A stretch of 64,000 nt of DNA from Corylus avellana (Eukaryota > Streptophyta > Magnoliopsida > Fagales > Betulaceae). Each line of letters starts with the position of its first letter. Within the stretch, counting starts at the first letter, position 1. Positions 34,506 to 46,640 of this stretch are shown piece by piece. The DNA is taken from NCBI RefSeq assembly GCF_901000735.1, contig NC_081545.1:10959973-11023972 (forward strand), given 5' to 3'. The notes below the pieces were generated by a model. It saw only the letters and a list, made by a program, of their open reading frames with translations, had not been told where the DNA came from and did no database searches. The position numbers were made by a program, and so were the translations under genes.

Positions 34506-37500
34506 ATGGATTCAACACCGCATTCTCATCGATCTGAGCCCAGGTCTCGAATAAAATCGGCCTCCCGTCTCGGAAGAATCGGAGATCTCAATGTAGAAAG
34601 TGAAGAGTCTCCCCATCTTTCTCTTGATCTCGTGCCTTCGCCAACACCCAAGAAGACCCCATCGCCGTCCAAATTGTCTATAAAAACTCCAAATTCTCTT
34701 CCCCTTCACGAGCTCTTGCTTCTTTCAGGCTCTCCGCGACGAAAATCCAGGACTCGTCTCGCGGATCGGCTCGACATGGGTGAGGAGCCGGTGGATCCAG
34801 CTGGTTCTCGCCGGCGGCAGTGCAAAAGTAGGATAACTCAAATGGGTCTACTGGGTTGTGCCTCGCCGAGGAATGCTCGGAGGTCCAGGAGGCGATCGGA
34901 GCTTGAGATTCGAGAAGAGAAGGAATTGGGCTTGATGGAGGAGATTGGAAAGCTAAGGAAAAGGAGGCACAGTGGGCGGTCGAAGAAGGAGAAGCTGAGT
35001 TTAGTCCCTTCTATGCCTTCCTCAACTTCATCTCCAAGTAAGTCTGGAAATCTGTTTTCTGTATTCTATCAATTTTTCTTTTGTCTTTCTTTCTTTTGGA
35101 TTTTGGTGACTGATTTGTGCTTGTTTTTTATTGGTGGTTTGTGCAATTAGAAACCGAAGATGAAGATGGAGGCAATCTTGATCGAATCGGGCTGCTGATA
35201 ACTGATTTGATTATGTGGAGAGATGTTGCCAAGTCAAGCCTTTGGTTCGGCTTTGGAACTCTCTGTATCTTGTCTTCTTGCTTTACTAGAGGAATTAACT
35301 TCAGGTGTGTATGTCTCCTCTCTTTTCCTTTACTTCTGTCTCTGTTTCGCTGTCTCTCTCTCTCTCTCTCTCTCCAATTTAACAGAACTATCAAGAATAT
35401 CATAATTGCAGCATTTTCTCGGCGATATCTCAAGTGGGACTTTTGCTTTTGGGTGCATCATTCTTCTCGAATTCAATCAGTCAAAGGTTACACCAAGTTC
35501 TTCATCATGTTATGTTCCAATGTAATTTCTCCATTTTCTAAGTTATATAGGATGTAATGAAATTGCAGAAATAATGTCGAAAAGAGGCATGATCTTAAGC
35601 TTAAAGAAGATGACATTTTTCGTCTTGCTAAAGTGATACTTCCGGCTACAAATCTTGCTATTTCAAAGACAAGAGAGCTCTTCTCAGGAGAGCCATCCAT
35701 GACCCTCAAAGTAACAATTTTAGAATCTTTTTTTCACATTTGACTCCATGTTGTCTGAGATTGCTTGACTCAAATCAGCCCACAATTTTCTGGTCACAGG
35801 TAGCTCCATTCCTAGTTTTAGGAGCTGAGTATGGGCACCTTATAACACTATGGAGGCTCTGCGCAATTGGTATGCTCACTCTAATACTCATGGGTATCTT
35901 CCAATTATTGCTTGAGAAATGATATTTAGTAAACTGCTATAGAAATACCATATGATTAGGATAAGGTGACAGTGAAAATCAACTATTTTTTTTTTTTTTT
36001 TCTTTTTATGAGTCTTTATTGATCAAAATGCTGATTGTCACACTACTACGTCATCTCACTTATAAGGTAGTTGTATAATGGTCTAATAAATAGCATTATT
36101 TTTACTGGTTTAATATGATTGTCATGATTAACATTTTGTTGGTTTTTGTGCATATACGAGCATATTTTTTTTAAAAATAAAAAAAAAAAAAAAAAAAAAT
36201 TGGGTCTTATTTGGTTTTTGATATGAGATATCATTCGGTTATTGTTTGGCTGAGCAGGATTTTTGATCAGCTTCACTATCCCAAAACTATATTCCTGCTA
36301 CTCCATTCAGATAAACCAAAAAGGTATTCCAAAAACAATAAAGTTATATGCGTTAGGTCTGTCATGCCCATGTTTCACTAAAGCCAAGTGGCTTTTGGCT
36401 ATGCAGTTGTGTACTTGAAATGGTGGGTGTTGGAAACATGGGGTGCTTGCTCTCACAAGAAGATTGTGGCTGCATCAGCTGTCACAGCCTTTTGGAATCT
36501 GTCTACTCTAAAAACCCGTATTTTCACAGGTAATTTGCAGACAATTTTGTTAAGCTTCTGCTTTTAGATTTCAATGTTCACACCTTATGAGATATCTAAA
36601 TTAGTTCCAATCATTTTATGCAAGTTCAAAACAAAAAGATCATAGAGGTATCTCACGCTGGTATAAATTGTTACAGATACAAATAAACACCTAAGAAAAT
36701 CTCCAAGTTAGGTCTCAACATGCGGGACCTGAAGTTGAAGCTTATGGGTTTAGTTAGATTCACAACCATGCAATTGCACCATCTATATATATCTTCATTA
36801 TCCACCTTGTAGCTCTTGTCGCTATGCCTTGATGTGGGATTTAACCAGTTACATCCAATGTGGAATTTAGATACTTACATTGATATGTATATATCAATCC
36901 ATCACATGCTTAATGTTCTTTTTAAGTCTAATGCTCACAACCAACAATAAGAGTCGCCATCACATGTATTCGTCTTTTTCTTATGATTGGGTGTTTGTTT
37001 TGTGTACTAGAGTTGCGCCTTTCTGCGCTTTTAATGAAATTGATTTACATATCAAAAAAGAGTTGCCACTACTCTTTCATGGATGTCATGTCATCTATAC
37101 ACACACAACATTCATGCTCCAATTGCAAAAGAGACTGTCATCATCATCATCATCATCAATCCACCTTATTATATAAGCACACTATCATCTAGCTTGCCGC
37201 TCTTGTCTTTACTACTTGATGTAGATGTAATTAGTTATCCATAGCAGGCTTAACGCTGGATCTACATTGAATCCAATGCTCACAACCGACCATAGGATTC
37301 ACCACCACTCTATTATGGATGTCATCTATGCATGTACAATATCTCCCCACTCCGATTGCAAAAGAGACCATCATCATCCACCTTGAAATGAATAACCATC
37401 ATCCTCCACCTTCTCGCTCTTGTTACTACTACTTTTTCATATGGGATTTAAACACTTATGCTCACACATGCTCCCTTTCACTTGTTGGAGTAGGGATGGT

Positions 37501-38137
37501 AGTGGAGCACTATCATCCACTTTAAAATGGATCATCATCATTCACTTTTGCCGCATACCGCCATCTATCAATTTACCGTGCACTTAACACTCATTCTATT
37601 GAATCCAATGCCTACAACCAACATAGGAGTTACCACATCTCTATTGTAAATGTCATATATGCAAACGCATCATCCACCTTGAAAAGGATCAAAATCATTT
37701 ACCTTGTTGCACATCATCATAAGTTCCTATACATTTTGGGAGATAAAAACCCAAAATATTATATCAACTACTTGTTCCTGTGATCCCATATGAGATTTAA
37801 CCACTGATTCTTGTACGCCAATATAAATAGCCTATAGATCCTTCAATTTGTGAGTGTTGATATGTTTTTTCTTACCATTACTCCAATACTTGTTGGCTAA
37901 TTGTGAAATATGTGATTTTTGCCTATAGATGCGCATATGTCTAAATGACTTGCACACATGCTAGTGGATTGCTATATTCTTATGTTAGTTTTAATCTCCT
38001 TTGCAGCATTTATATCTCTGGTTATACTCCGATACTGCCGACAGCACCTAGCACCGAAATTGGAAGAAGGTGAAGACGAAGAAGGAGAACAAGGGCAGCT
38101 ACAACAGCAGGCATTGGTTGTGGTTTGCCCAAAATAG
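34506..38137 (+). CDS. Reticulon-like protein, RTNLB17/18 type, 8 exons
   Basis: Exons: 34506-35037, 35151-35304, 35412-35486, 35569-35710, 35800-35869, 36258-36323, 36407-36529, 38007-38137. All borders are GT-AG and keep frame, giving 430 residues without a stop. The first 200 residues are basic and Ser/Pro-rich (PSPTPKKTPSPSK, SRRRQCKSR, RRSRRRSELE) and look disordered. The reticulon domain follows: LITDLIMWRDVAKSSLWFGF, then hydrophobic hairpins (TLCILSSCF, AISQVGLLLLGASFF; VAPFLVLGAEYGHLITLW; AASAVTAFWNLST). The C-terminus is acidic, EEGEDEEGEQ. Reticulons insert hairpins into the ER membrane and curve it into tubules. The long N-terminal extension and MDSTP start resemble the B17/B18 subgroup. 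AATAAA at about 38270 may signal polyadenylation. Upstream MSA motifs suggest mitotic expression. Confidence 0.88.
36530..38006 (+). repeat. Intron 7 of the reticulon-like gene, degenerate repeats
   Basis: The 1477-bp intron contains at least four loose repeats of a roughly 200-bp unit at about 36780-37700. Each has ATCCACCTTG or similar, CTCTTGTNNCTA, GATNTNNATTTAA, CAATGCTCACAACC and GTCATCTATGC. (ATC)n runs occur near 37140. No coding sequence or known transposon ends were seen. Confidence 0.55.
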
Positions 38138-38421
38138 TAGTTCCATTCATCTAACACCAATGTGTTTGTATGTTCATTACTACATATAGACAGATGGGGC
38201 ATTGTCTAATAGTCAGCTATATACTTGATGCTGAACCATAAAAAGTGGCTCATCTATGTTCAACATGTATAATAAAAGGCTTGAATTTCTTATCTTCTAA
38301 TTCATTCTTATTGGGATTCACTATCACGGGATAATATTCTAGAATCTTACTTTTTAATTTGGCCAATTTAATATCTGAGTTTATAAATATTTTAAATCTC
38401 CCTTTATAACGGACGGCCACC

Positions 38422-38763
38422 GGCTATTTCGGGTGACTCACAGGAGACCTACACCTCTAAATCTTTTTTTTTTTTTTGTTAATTTAAGTTTTAATTTTTT
38501 TTTTTTTAATGGGAATAATATAAGTCTTTTCATGTAACTTATTTGAAAAAAAAATTTTTGGTTAATCTATTAAATTGGTAGGAGAATATGGCGGCTATTT
38601 CGGGTGACTCACAGGAGACCTACACCTCTAAATCCTTTTTTTAAAAAAAAAAATTTAAGTTTTAAAAATTTTTTTAATGGGAATAATATAAGTCTTTTCA
38701 TGTAACTTATTTGAAAAAAAAAAAAAAGAAATTGGTTAATCTATTAAATTTGTAGGAGAATAT
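38422..38763. repeat. Tandem duplication of about 170 bp
   Basis: Two adjacent units, about 38422-38590 and 38592-38763, both start GGCTATTTCGGGTGACTCAC and contain GGAGACCTACACCTCTAAAT, AATGGGAATAATATAAGTC and GGTTAATCTATTAAATT. They differ mainly in the lengths of T and A runs. Confidence 0.85.
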
Positions 38764-40130
38764 GAAAAAAAATATATATATATATATATACAAAAGCAAA
38801 TTATTGACACAAAATTGTTATGTATAGCTCATATATTACATTGATCAAAAAAAAAAACCTCTTATAACATTACAAATTTCGAAAAAAGATAGATAATTTT
38901 GAAAAAATTAATTGTTTTTTTTTTTTTTTTTCATTTTCAGGTTGTAGTTGAGTCAAGTATTGAATTTTCGGACATGAGATCGAACTTGAGTCGAATTAGG
39001 ATCATCTCCATTTCATTTAAACTGGAGAATATCCAGTTAGTTATAATAGATGAGTATTTTTGTCTCCTAAAAAAGTGAAAAGACAAAAATATTCCTCTAG
39101 TATAACTAACTTGATATTATTCAGTTCATTTGACCTGTAGAAAATCCTGTCAAGTATTGAATTTTCGGACATGGGATCGAACTCGAGCCGTGTTTTAAAC
39201 CCCCCTTCAAACTTGACTTATGAGGACCCTTGGAGCTCGAACTTGAGCCCCTTTCATGATGCTTTGTTGTGGCAATTGAAGTGGATGCGATGTCTTGTGT
39301 GGCGGCAAACATAGTTTATGATTGTTGTAAAGCAAAGCTTTAGGATCAGGCCAGTAAAGGCCGAATTTTTTTTAGTTTTGATCTTAATTAATCTATCGGT
39401 AAACATCATGAAGTTTGGTTGCAGGCTGATCATATCCACATTTTAATTTCTCAGTTGAAAAAGAAAACCCAAAGGAGGGGCGAAAATTCTAAAATAGACC
39501 GTAACTAATAAAAAAAAAAATACTCATATGTCACCACACTGATTGCAACATTTGTGTTTAGCTCTGATGCAAACGACATGTGGTCAGTACCTACTTGGGT
39601 CCTGGTGGGATCTCAATCAGGTCCCAGCGAGGTCCCAGTTGAATTCTGGCGGAGTCTGACCAAGTCCTAGTAGTGTCACAGTCGGGTCCCATCAGTATCT
39701 CATTTAGTCCTGACCGAGTTCAGGCATTTTCTTAACTGGGTCCTAGCGGCGTCCCGTTTGGGTCTCAGTAGGCCCCAACCGGGTCCCAATGGTGTCCTGA
39801 CTGAGTTCCAACAGTTCCTGATCAAGTCCTGGAGGTATCCTAACCAGGTCTCGGCTACTCCCGACAAGGTGCTGATCAGGTCTCAATAATGTCCCGGCAA
39901 CTTACTAGCTAGCTCTGTTAATTTGAGAATGAAATGTTCAAACTTGAAAAATAGTTTACGCTTGAAAAAATTGAAACCATTTTTCAAAAATTAAAGAGAC
40001 TTTTTCGGTCAAACTGAAAATATTTTCCGTTAACTATTATTTTTCGTCGCATGAAATACCTTAAAATACATAAAACATTTTTCAAAAATTATTTTACACC
40101 GAAACAAAATGAGTTGAGTCTTAGAATTTA
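38764..40130. other. Intergenic region with a GGTCCC minisatellite-like stretch
   Basis: No gene found. A phrase GTCAAGTATTGAATTTTCGG occurs at about 38953 and 39148. Between about 39587 and 39900 short units near GGTCCCAGCGAGGTCCCAG, GGGTCCTAGCGGCGTCC and GGGTCCCAATGGTGTCC repeat irregularly every 18-25 bases. Confidence 0.5.
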
Positions 40131-41451
40131 GGGTTAATAACTTTTTTGGTACATGAGTTTTAACGTTTTTATTTTTTTCCCCTAAGTTTTAAAACATAAC
40201 AAATCTAGTACCTCACATATGGGAAAAGAAGGAATCATTACCTCCGTTAGTTCCTGTCGGTCCCAATAAACAGAAGTCCATGTCATCAACGTTTATATTG
40301 CGACACGTGTCCTAAAAATGAAAAATAATTAAAAATAATAATACAAAATAATAAAATAATAAAAAAAATTAAACCTAAAAAAATAAAAAGAAAATTAAAA
40401 AATGATCTCATCCAAAAAAAAATTGAGGAACAGGGAAAAAAAAAAAAATCCAACACATTGTATAATCTCATCCTCTCCTTTTTTATTTTTCATTTAGTTT
40501 AATAACCAAATAGAGAGCGAAATCTCTTTAATCTCTACAGAAAACCTTAATTTTTGCAACGAGATGAAAAATGCTCGCAAGCAGAGAAAGAATGGCAAAC
40601 AAACAAGTTTCAGGTGTTGGCGTCAAAGCACGCGAACATCAGGTTCATGGAACAACGGTGCTTGGTGCTCGAACAAAAGATCGCATCACAGAGCTTCAAG
40701 ATCTCGGCCCTAAAGTCCAAAAAAAATAATTGAAGGGATGGCCAGAAAGTCACCCCTAATCGATCATTTGCTTTCTTCCTTCACTTCGATTAAGGATTGC
40801 TACTCGAAGGGCTCTTGTCCAGGTCTAATGCCTTCTTAGATGAAGACAAAGAGCTGGTGCTCTAACCTGATGTCGGAATAGCAGCTGTGAATGGAATGAG
40901 GGAATTGTCCAAAACGTTAATTTGCCTTGATTACCCTAGTTAAGATATCCCCCGCAAGGAAGAGAATAGGTAATAGGCTGCAGAGATGATACTTTTGCAC
41001 TTTCGGATCAATGATGAGCTTTTTCTCTTTCTCCTACTATTGAAGCACATTAGCATTCGCAAACGATCTGTGGCATCTATTTTCTCTCTATGCCATGACA
41101 TGAAACAGAACTCTTGTAACTAGTTCAATGAGGGACAGACACTGTAGATTGCAAAGATGGGTTGCGTCGGGACAGCGATGAGTTGCTGGGTTGCAAATTG
41201 GTTTTAGGCGTGGAAGAGGGGGACCTCAATTTTTTATTTTTTTTTTAGGTTTAATTTATTTTATTATTTTTTATTTTTAAGACAAGTGGCGTATTATGGG
41301 AGTGACACGTGGACTTCCGTTAATGGGGGACTAACGGAGGTAGTGATTCCGTCTTTTCCCATATGTACAGTACTATATTTTTCATGTTTTAAAACCTATG
41401 GAAGAAAAAATAAAAACTTTAAAACCTAGGTATTAAAATAGTTATTAACCC
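40131..41451. mobile_element. Mutator-like element with long inverted ends (possible Pack-MULE)
   Basis: The ends GGGTTAATAACTTTTTTGG and its inverse (about 41433-41451) extend into inverted repeats of roughly 250 bases, sharing ACATATGGGAAAAGA, GGAATCA, TACCTCCGTTAGT and GACACGTG-like words. The flanks TAGAATTTA and TAGAAATTTA are a near-match 9-10-bp duplication. The central 40500-41230 is more GC-rich and gene-like but has stops in all frames. It could be a captured gene fragment; its source was not recognised. A truncated relative lies at 46641-47168. Confidence 0.8.
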
Positions 41452-41542
41452 TAGAAATTTATGAAAAGCATTATATCTAAACGACGTCGTGTCTTGGGGT
41501 TAGTTCAACTTAGATAGAAAACGTGGAAACGAAACAGACTAT

Positions 41543-42033
41543 GGGTGCGTTTGGGAGTGCGTTTTTAAAAAAATAATCTGCGATTTTAAACCAAATCGCA
41601 ACTTTAGGATGTTTGGGATTGCGATTTTAAAAACGCAAATTTTAAAATCGCAAAAAAATCTGCGATTTTCATAAGCTGATTAGAAGGTGCTTATTTGAAA
41701 AAGTGCGAATTTAAAACAAAATCACGATTTCTATTAAAAAGATATTTGGAGCAATAGTTACTTTTTTTAGAACGTGAATAAAAAAAATACCAAGAATACC
41801 CACCTAAAATATATTAAAACCCTTCTTTTCTCTTTTTTTTTTTCTTCATCCTCTCTGTCTTGTTCATCCTCATTGGTAATTTGGTCATGAAACCGTAATT
41901 ATATGCTAATATTATCCAAACACTCAATTGATAAAAAAAGTAATTTTTAGTATGTTTTACCAAACGCCTGTGCGATTTTTAAAAACTCAATTTTTAAAAT
42001 CGCACTTATTAAAATCGCACTCCCAAACGGCCC
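41543..42033. mobile_element. MITE just upstream of the RPS9 gene
   Basis: A 491-bp element with inverted ends GGGTGCGTTTGGGAGTGCG and CGCACTCCCAAACGGCCC, flanked by TAT on both sides (41540-41542 and 42034-42036). The interior repeats GCGATTTTAAA and its complement. The 3-bp duplication and GGG...TTTGGGA termini suggest the PIF/Harbinger group, but hAT is not excluded. It ends 124 bases before the RPS9 start codon. Confidence 0.8.
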
Positions 42034-42157
42034 TATACCTGCCAACCAACTAGACATTATCGTCAATTTGAACACATTATCCCCTTCAGCTCGCTCGCTC
42101 ACTCACTCACAGTTCGGATTTTCTCAGCAAAATCTTTGGAGAGAGAGCACAACGAAA

Positions 42158-44546
42158 ATGTCAATTTCCTTATCTTCACTCACCTCGTCCTTCTCTTCCC
42201 TCTCGTTTTCCTCCCAAATTTCCCACAAACCAAACAGCCTTTCTTTCCCTCAGCCAAAGACGTTCTCGCTCTCGCGCGTGACCACAACCGCCCCTTCCCT
42301 GGTCGCCCTCGCCTCCGCCGCTCCCCCGGCTGAGCTGGAGACGACGAACCTCAAGAAGTACGTGAAATCAAGGCTTCCCGGTGGCTTCGCCGCCCAAACA
42401 ATCATCGGCACTGGCCGCCGGAAATGTGCCATCGCTCGCGTTGTCCTCCAAGAAGGCACCGGCAAAGTTATCATCAACTACCGCGATGCCAAGGTCCCCA
42501 CTTTATCTATGTATATTTGTATGTATGTATATGTGTGTGTATGTTGATTGATTGTTAATCAGGTTTTTCTTTTGAGATTTCAGTCTAGGTTTCGTACAGT
42601 ATTTTCAATTTCGTTGACTGAAATCAAAGAGTTTTTCAAGGTGAAATTTGTGTTGCTGAAGGGTTTTTGGAAATGGGAGGAAATGCAGTAAAATGGCTTC
42701 ATTGTAGTTAATTGTTTGATTTTTAGGTGTTATTTGTGCAATCTACGTGATATTGTGGTTCTTTTTCTTGCAATTTGACTCGTTTTAATGGCTTAATATA
42801 ATATAAGCACGCTCTTAATGTAATGGGTTACATGTTTATATGCTTTACCCAGCTAATTGGCTAGATTATTTGTTTGGTAATTGTTCTCCGAATTAATGAG
42901 TGATGTTATGTGGTAGTCTGTCAAAATATATGGATAACATGAGGGGGCTGATAAGAAAATTGATAAGCTTGACATGGTAGGAGTTTGCGAACAAATGAAT
43001 TACTTAATCTCAAGTTTAGAGAAAATGATTTAGTGGAAGTAGTATAATGAGGAACAGCATTGGGCACCTCGCTTTTTTCTTGTTGGATGGTTATTTCAAT
43101 GCGAAATGGTAGCTATTATATTTTTTTGCCATTAAGTTATATTGCTAAGTTACTGATCAGTATACTACCATTTTCAATCATTTTGGACTGTCTTGGGTTA
43201 TACCTAGACGTGTAGTCCAATTGTATGCTTGTTGGACTGCCGGCAGTACGCGGAGTGCTGCTATGTGAAAGATGGTGTCTACGTGCCTTTTATGATGTTT
43301 ATGGAAGGAAAAGAATGACAACATTTCTGAGAACCGTGAGAGGACATTGAAGTAGATTAAGTCCTTATTTTTCAAATCTTTATATCTTTGGATAACCACT
43401 TATGTTTCTTCTTTGACAATTAGTTATATTGACTTCATTGTTCTTTTTGCTCCTTCTAGCTAGATGTTTTTTCTTATATACTTTATGTGTTCCTGGAAAA
43501 ACCTTACGCTTTTAATGAGGTTAAGTGAAGTTTCCAAACAAAAAAAAGAAAGAAAGAAAAGCGTACTACCTCTTTCAATTTGTATCTGATCACCCTTCAA
43601 GTGATTGCCTAAACTTTATGTCTCTGTTATCAGGAACTACCATCTTTGGTTGATATTTGCTTCAGGGCATGATCTTTTTTGATGATATAACTGTGGTTTT
43701 GAATTGATGGTAGTTAGTTGGAAACATAACCCTGAAACAAATTGTAGAATGTGGCATACTGAATGTGAAAGTTTAGATATATCTGATCTATAGCTGGTAA
43801 AAAGATTCGATAAATCTGTGAACCCCCAATCATGAATGAGATGCTATTTCTACCATATATGCATTTGGATCCATTATCGAGCATTCTTCTCTTTTTTGTC
43901 ATTTTATTATTATTATTATTTTAAGTAATTTTTCCCAAGGGGAGAGAGAAGGGAAGATTCAAGGTAGTGACCTCCATTTCATGAGGCATGGTTTCTAGTC
44001 GATGGAGCTACCCATTGGGGTTATGTCATTTGTAATCATATCCATGAAATATTTACTTAATTGCTGTAGGTCTTCTGAAATTACACATAATCTGAGGAAG
44101 GCCTTTAACCCCTATAGGACATGTACTCTCAGTTTGCTTTTTGGAGAAGGCTCTTGCATGATGTATTTGTTTGTGAATTGCAATAGCTATTCTCTTTTCC
44201 AGGTAGTTTTATTGGGTTTTTTAACATGTTCCTGGTGATTGTGCATAACGCTGTGCAGGAATATCTTCAAGGCAATCCATTGTGGCTTCAGTATGTCAAA
44301 GTCCCATTGGTAAGTTTGGGATACGAAAGTAGTTATGATGTGTTTGTCAAAGCTCATGGGGGTGGCCTCTCTGGTCAAGCCCAGGCAATCTCCCTCGGCA
44401 TTGCTCGTGCACTGCTACGGGTGAGTGAGGACCACAGGAGGCCTCTGAGAAAGGAAGGGCTTCTGACCAGGGACTCCAGAATTGTTGAGAGGAAGAAAGT
44501 TGGTCTCAAGAAAGCTCGCAAAGCCCCACAGTTCTCCAAACGTTGA
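42158..44546 (+). CDS. RPS9: Chloroplast 30S ribosomal protein S9 (uS9c), nuclear gene
   Basis: Two exons, 42158-42493 and 44259-44546, joined with frame kept by a 1765-bp GT-AG intron, give a 207-residue protein. About the first 55 residues are Ser/Thr/Phe-rich (SISLSSLTSSFSSLSFSSQ) with few acidic residues, a chloroplast transit peptide. The mature part shows TGRRKCAIARVVLQEGTGK, the S9 signature GGGLSGQAQAISLGIARALL and the basic tail KKVGLKKARKAPQFSKR, which reaches toward the decoding centre of the small subunit. ATG 42158 is preferred over an in-frame upstream ATG at 42068 because MSISLSSLTSS is the usual beginning. The extra 30 codons would instead be 5-prime leader. No defect is visible. 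Confidence 0.95.
42494..44258 (+). other. Intron of the RPS9 gene
   Basis: The donor is AAG/GTCCCC, a weak consensus, and the acceptor is CTGTGCAG. The intron is T-rich and without recognised repeats beyond short runs. Minus-strand frames here show no family features. Confidence 0.75.
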
Positions 44547-46640
44547 GGTTGGGCTTAGTAGATGTAACCATTTGTCAATAGTTTTTTTTGCCATTTGTTT
44601 GTTGAGCATCTTGGACATCACAATTTGCATTATCAAAATATCTTGGCTTTTGTTGTTTGTACTTCTATAGAAAACTCCCTGCTTTAAGAGGCTTAGATAT
44701 CATTGAACTGGGGGTTTTTCAGGTAAGATGCTTGTTACATGCTTCGGATTCCAGCTATAGACATCAACAAAGCTTTAGAAGATTGTGATGTAATTGGTTC
44801 TGTACAAGTTATTAGTCATTATATTGAATTTCAAACGTGTTACCGTTGCTTTTAGTCGTTTGAATGGGACTGCTGTGGCCCTTTATTTTGTGGTTGCCAT
44901 CTTGGCTTGGTTGGTGTGTTGAAGTCAAATTGATCCAGGGAAGCGTGTAAGAGAAAGAAGAAACTCGACTAAGTCTTGGTTCGTTTAATATATGAGTCGA
45001 TTGTGGACACAAAAATATTTTGGGTATTAAATGAGACATTCATATAAATTCGGCTAGTTAACTTGTTCTTATATATTAGTAATTCAATAACAAGTATATT
45101 ATAAGCTACTTGAAGTGTAAGTATTAATATACTAACTAGTTAGTTAATATATACTAACTATAGTTAACTAAATAGTTAATATACTATTAACTAGTTATAA
45201 CATATTTAACTATATGCTAAATAATTAATATGTTAGTGTAATTTTCTGAATAATTATAATAATAAAAAGAAATGTATTTATTCACATTAGTTACTTTTGT
45301 TAAACATTCGATTTTAAATTGTTTATGAAGGAACGTTCAAGATATTCTTGGAACGTTCGGTGAAACTCTATCCCCGAACGTTCGACTATGGACCTCCGAA
45401 CATTTGATGAAAACCCTAGAATCGTTAGTAAAATAGGATACCGAACGTTTGATGAACCTGAAAAGTAAATTTAACTTATTAGCCACTTCATTAAACATTA
45501 TCTATCCACCCACTCCTATAGAAAGTCACATCTCACAACCCTTCAGGCTCCATTTATTTCCATGCATTTCACTCACACCAAATCTAGTGAAAGAATGAGA
45601 TTTTAGAGAGATAAAGAGGTTTTTGGTGTTAATCCATCTTCATTAAGGTAAAACGTTAAGTCATACTTGTTTTGTATATTGCTTATACTCTATCCATATG
45701 ACTTACCATGACTTTTACAATTCTTAAATATGACAAATATGCATTTATAATTATTCCTTTTAAAAGACCATGATTTTTTCAAAGGGTGATGAACTTACTC
45801 TTGTTTTTCAATATTTATCGCGTTGATATGATTTACATGTTTTTAATAAGTTAGAAGTTTTAGTTAAGGATGATATGTGTTAGGTAAGAGTTTGAGTTTT
45901 TCGTGCATTATGGTGCCCATCAAATGTTTCATGGCATTGGATCGAATGTTCAACTATCATAAACCAAACATTCAATGTCAAGGCTGGATGTTCAACAGAG
46001 CCTAGAAATGGATAATTATGATTTTTGATGGTGGTTTAGCGTTACATGCATGAAGTATGATTCTCGAAGTACTGTGTATATTGTTAGACTATGTTTCATA
46101 GTAGTGGGAGTTCAAGATGTCGGAATCTTAGGATAAACGGACAAGGTAACTAAATACTTACAACTGCTTTAAATAAAAACATGCAATATGTCAACGGACT
46201 GAGCATATATTTTCAATATGTTCTGAGCCTATTACTTTTATAAGAAAAATAAATGTTTAACTAAATAGATAATAATTGCATTGTATGGTATGATACATCG
46301 GTACGTGCAGTATAATAACCATGGGTTTACTATATGAGCATAACCCTATCGTCAAAATATGTTTATTGTTTACGTTTAACTTTGGATCCAATAGTTGTTT
46401 GTAACCGGCGCAACCATGTTTGAGTGGTGGTTACTATAAAAGGACGTCATAAACAACGTAAGCCACTCGAAGTCGAATTCGGTCTGACTGCTAGTGAGCG
46501 GACGGTACGCATACAATATTTGGAGCACTAGTACTGTATTACAGGTTTTTCGGGACAACGACAACCTTATCATGGAGGGGTTAAGGACTTGGGTAGACCA
46601 TATGGAGGATAGTTATGATTTACTACATATATATTTATGA
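44547..46640. other. Intergenic region with LTR-like remnants
   Basis: No gene is visible after the RPS9 stop. At 45120-45220 TAACTAGTTA-type palindromes repeat. From 45330 to 45450 the word GAACGTTC and variants recur, with relaxed forms (GTTCAAC, ATTCAATG) to 46000. At 46110-46600 phrases such as GATAAACGGACAAGGTAA and GGGGTTAAGGACTTGGG resemble the end of a Gypsy LTR, but no borders or target duplication were found. Confidence 0.4.

Noticed and set aside
35128..35433. 101-codon minus-strand frame in the reticulon-like gene
   Set aside because: Arg/Glu-rich product of a (CT)n run, antisense to exon 2 and intron 2.
42068..42157. Upstream in-frame ATG for RPS9
   Set aside because: Would add 30 residues before the standard transit-peptide start MSISLSSL; the sequence looks like a CT-rich leader.
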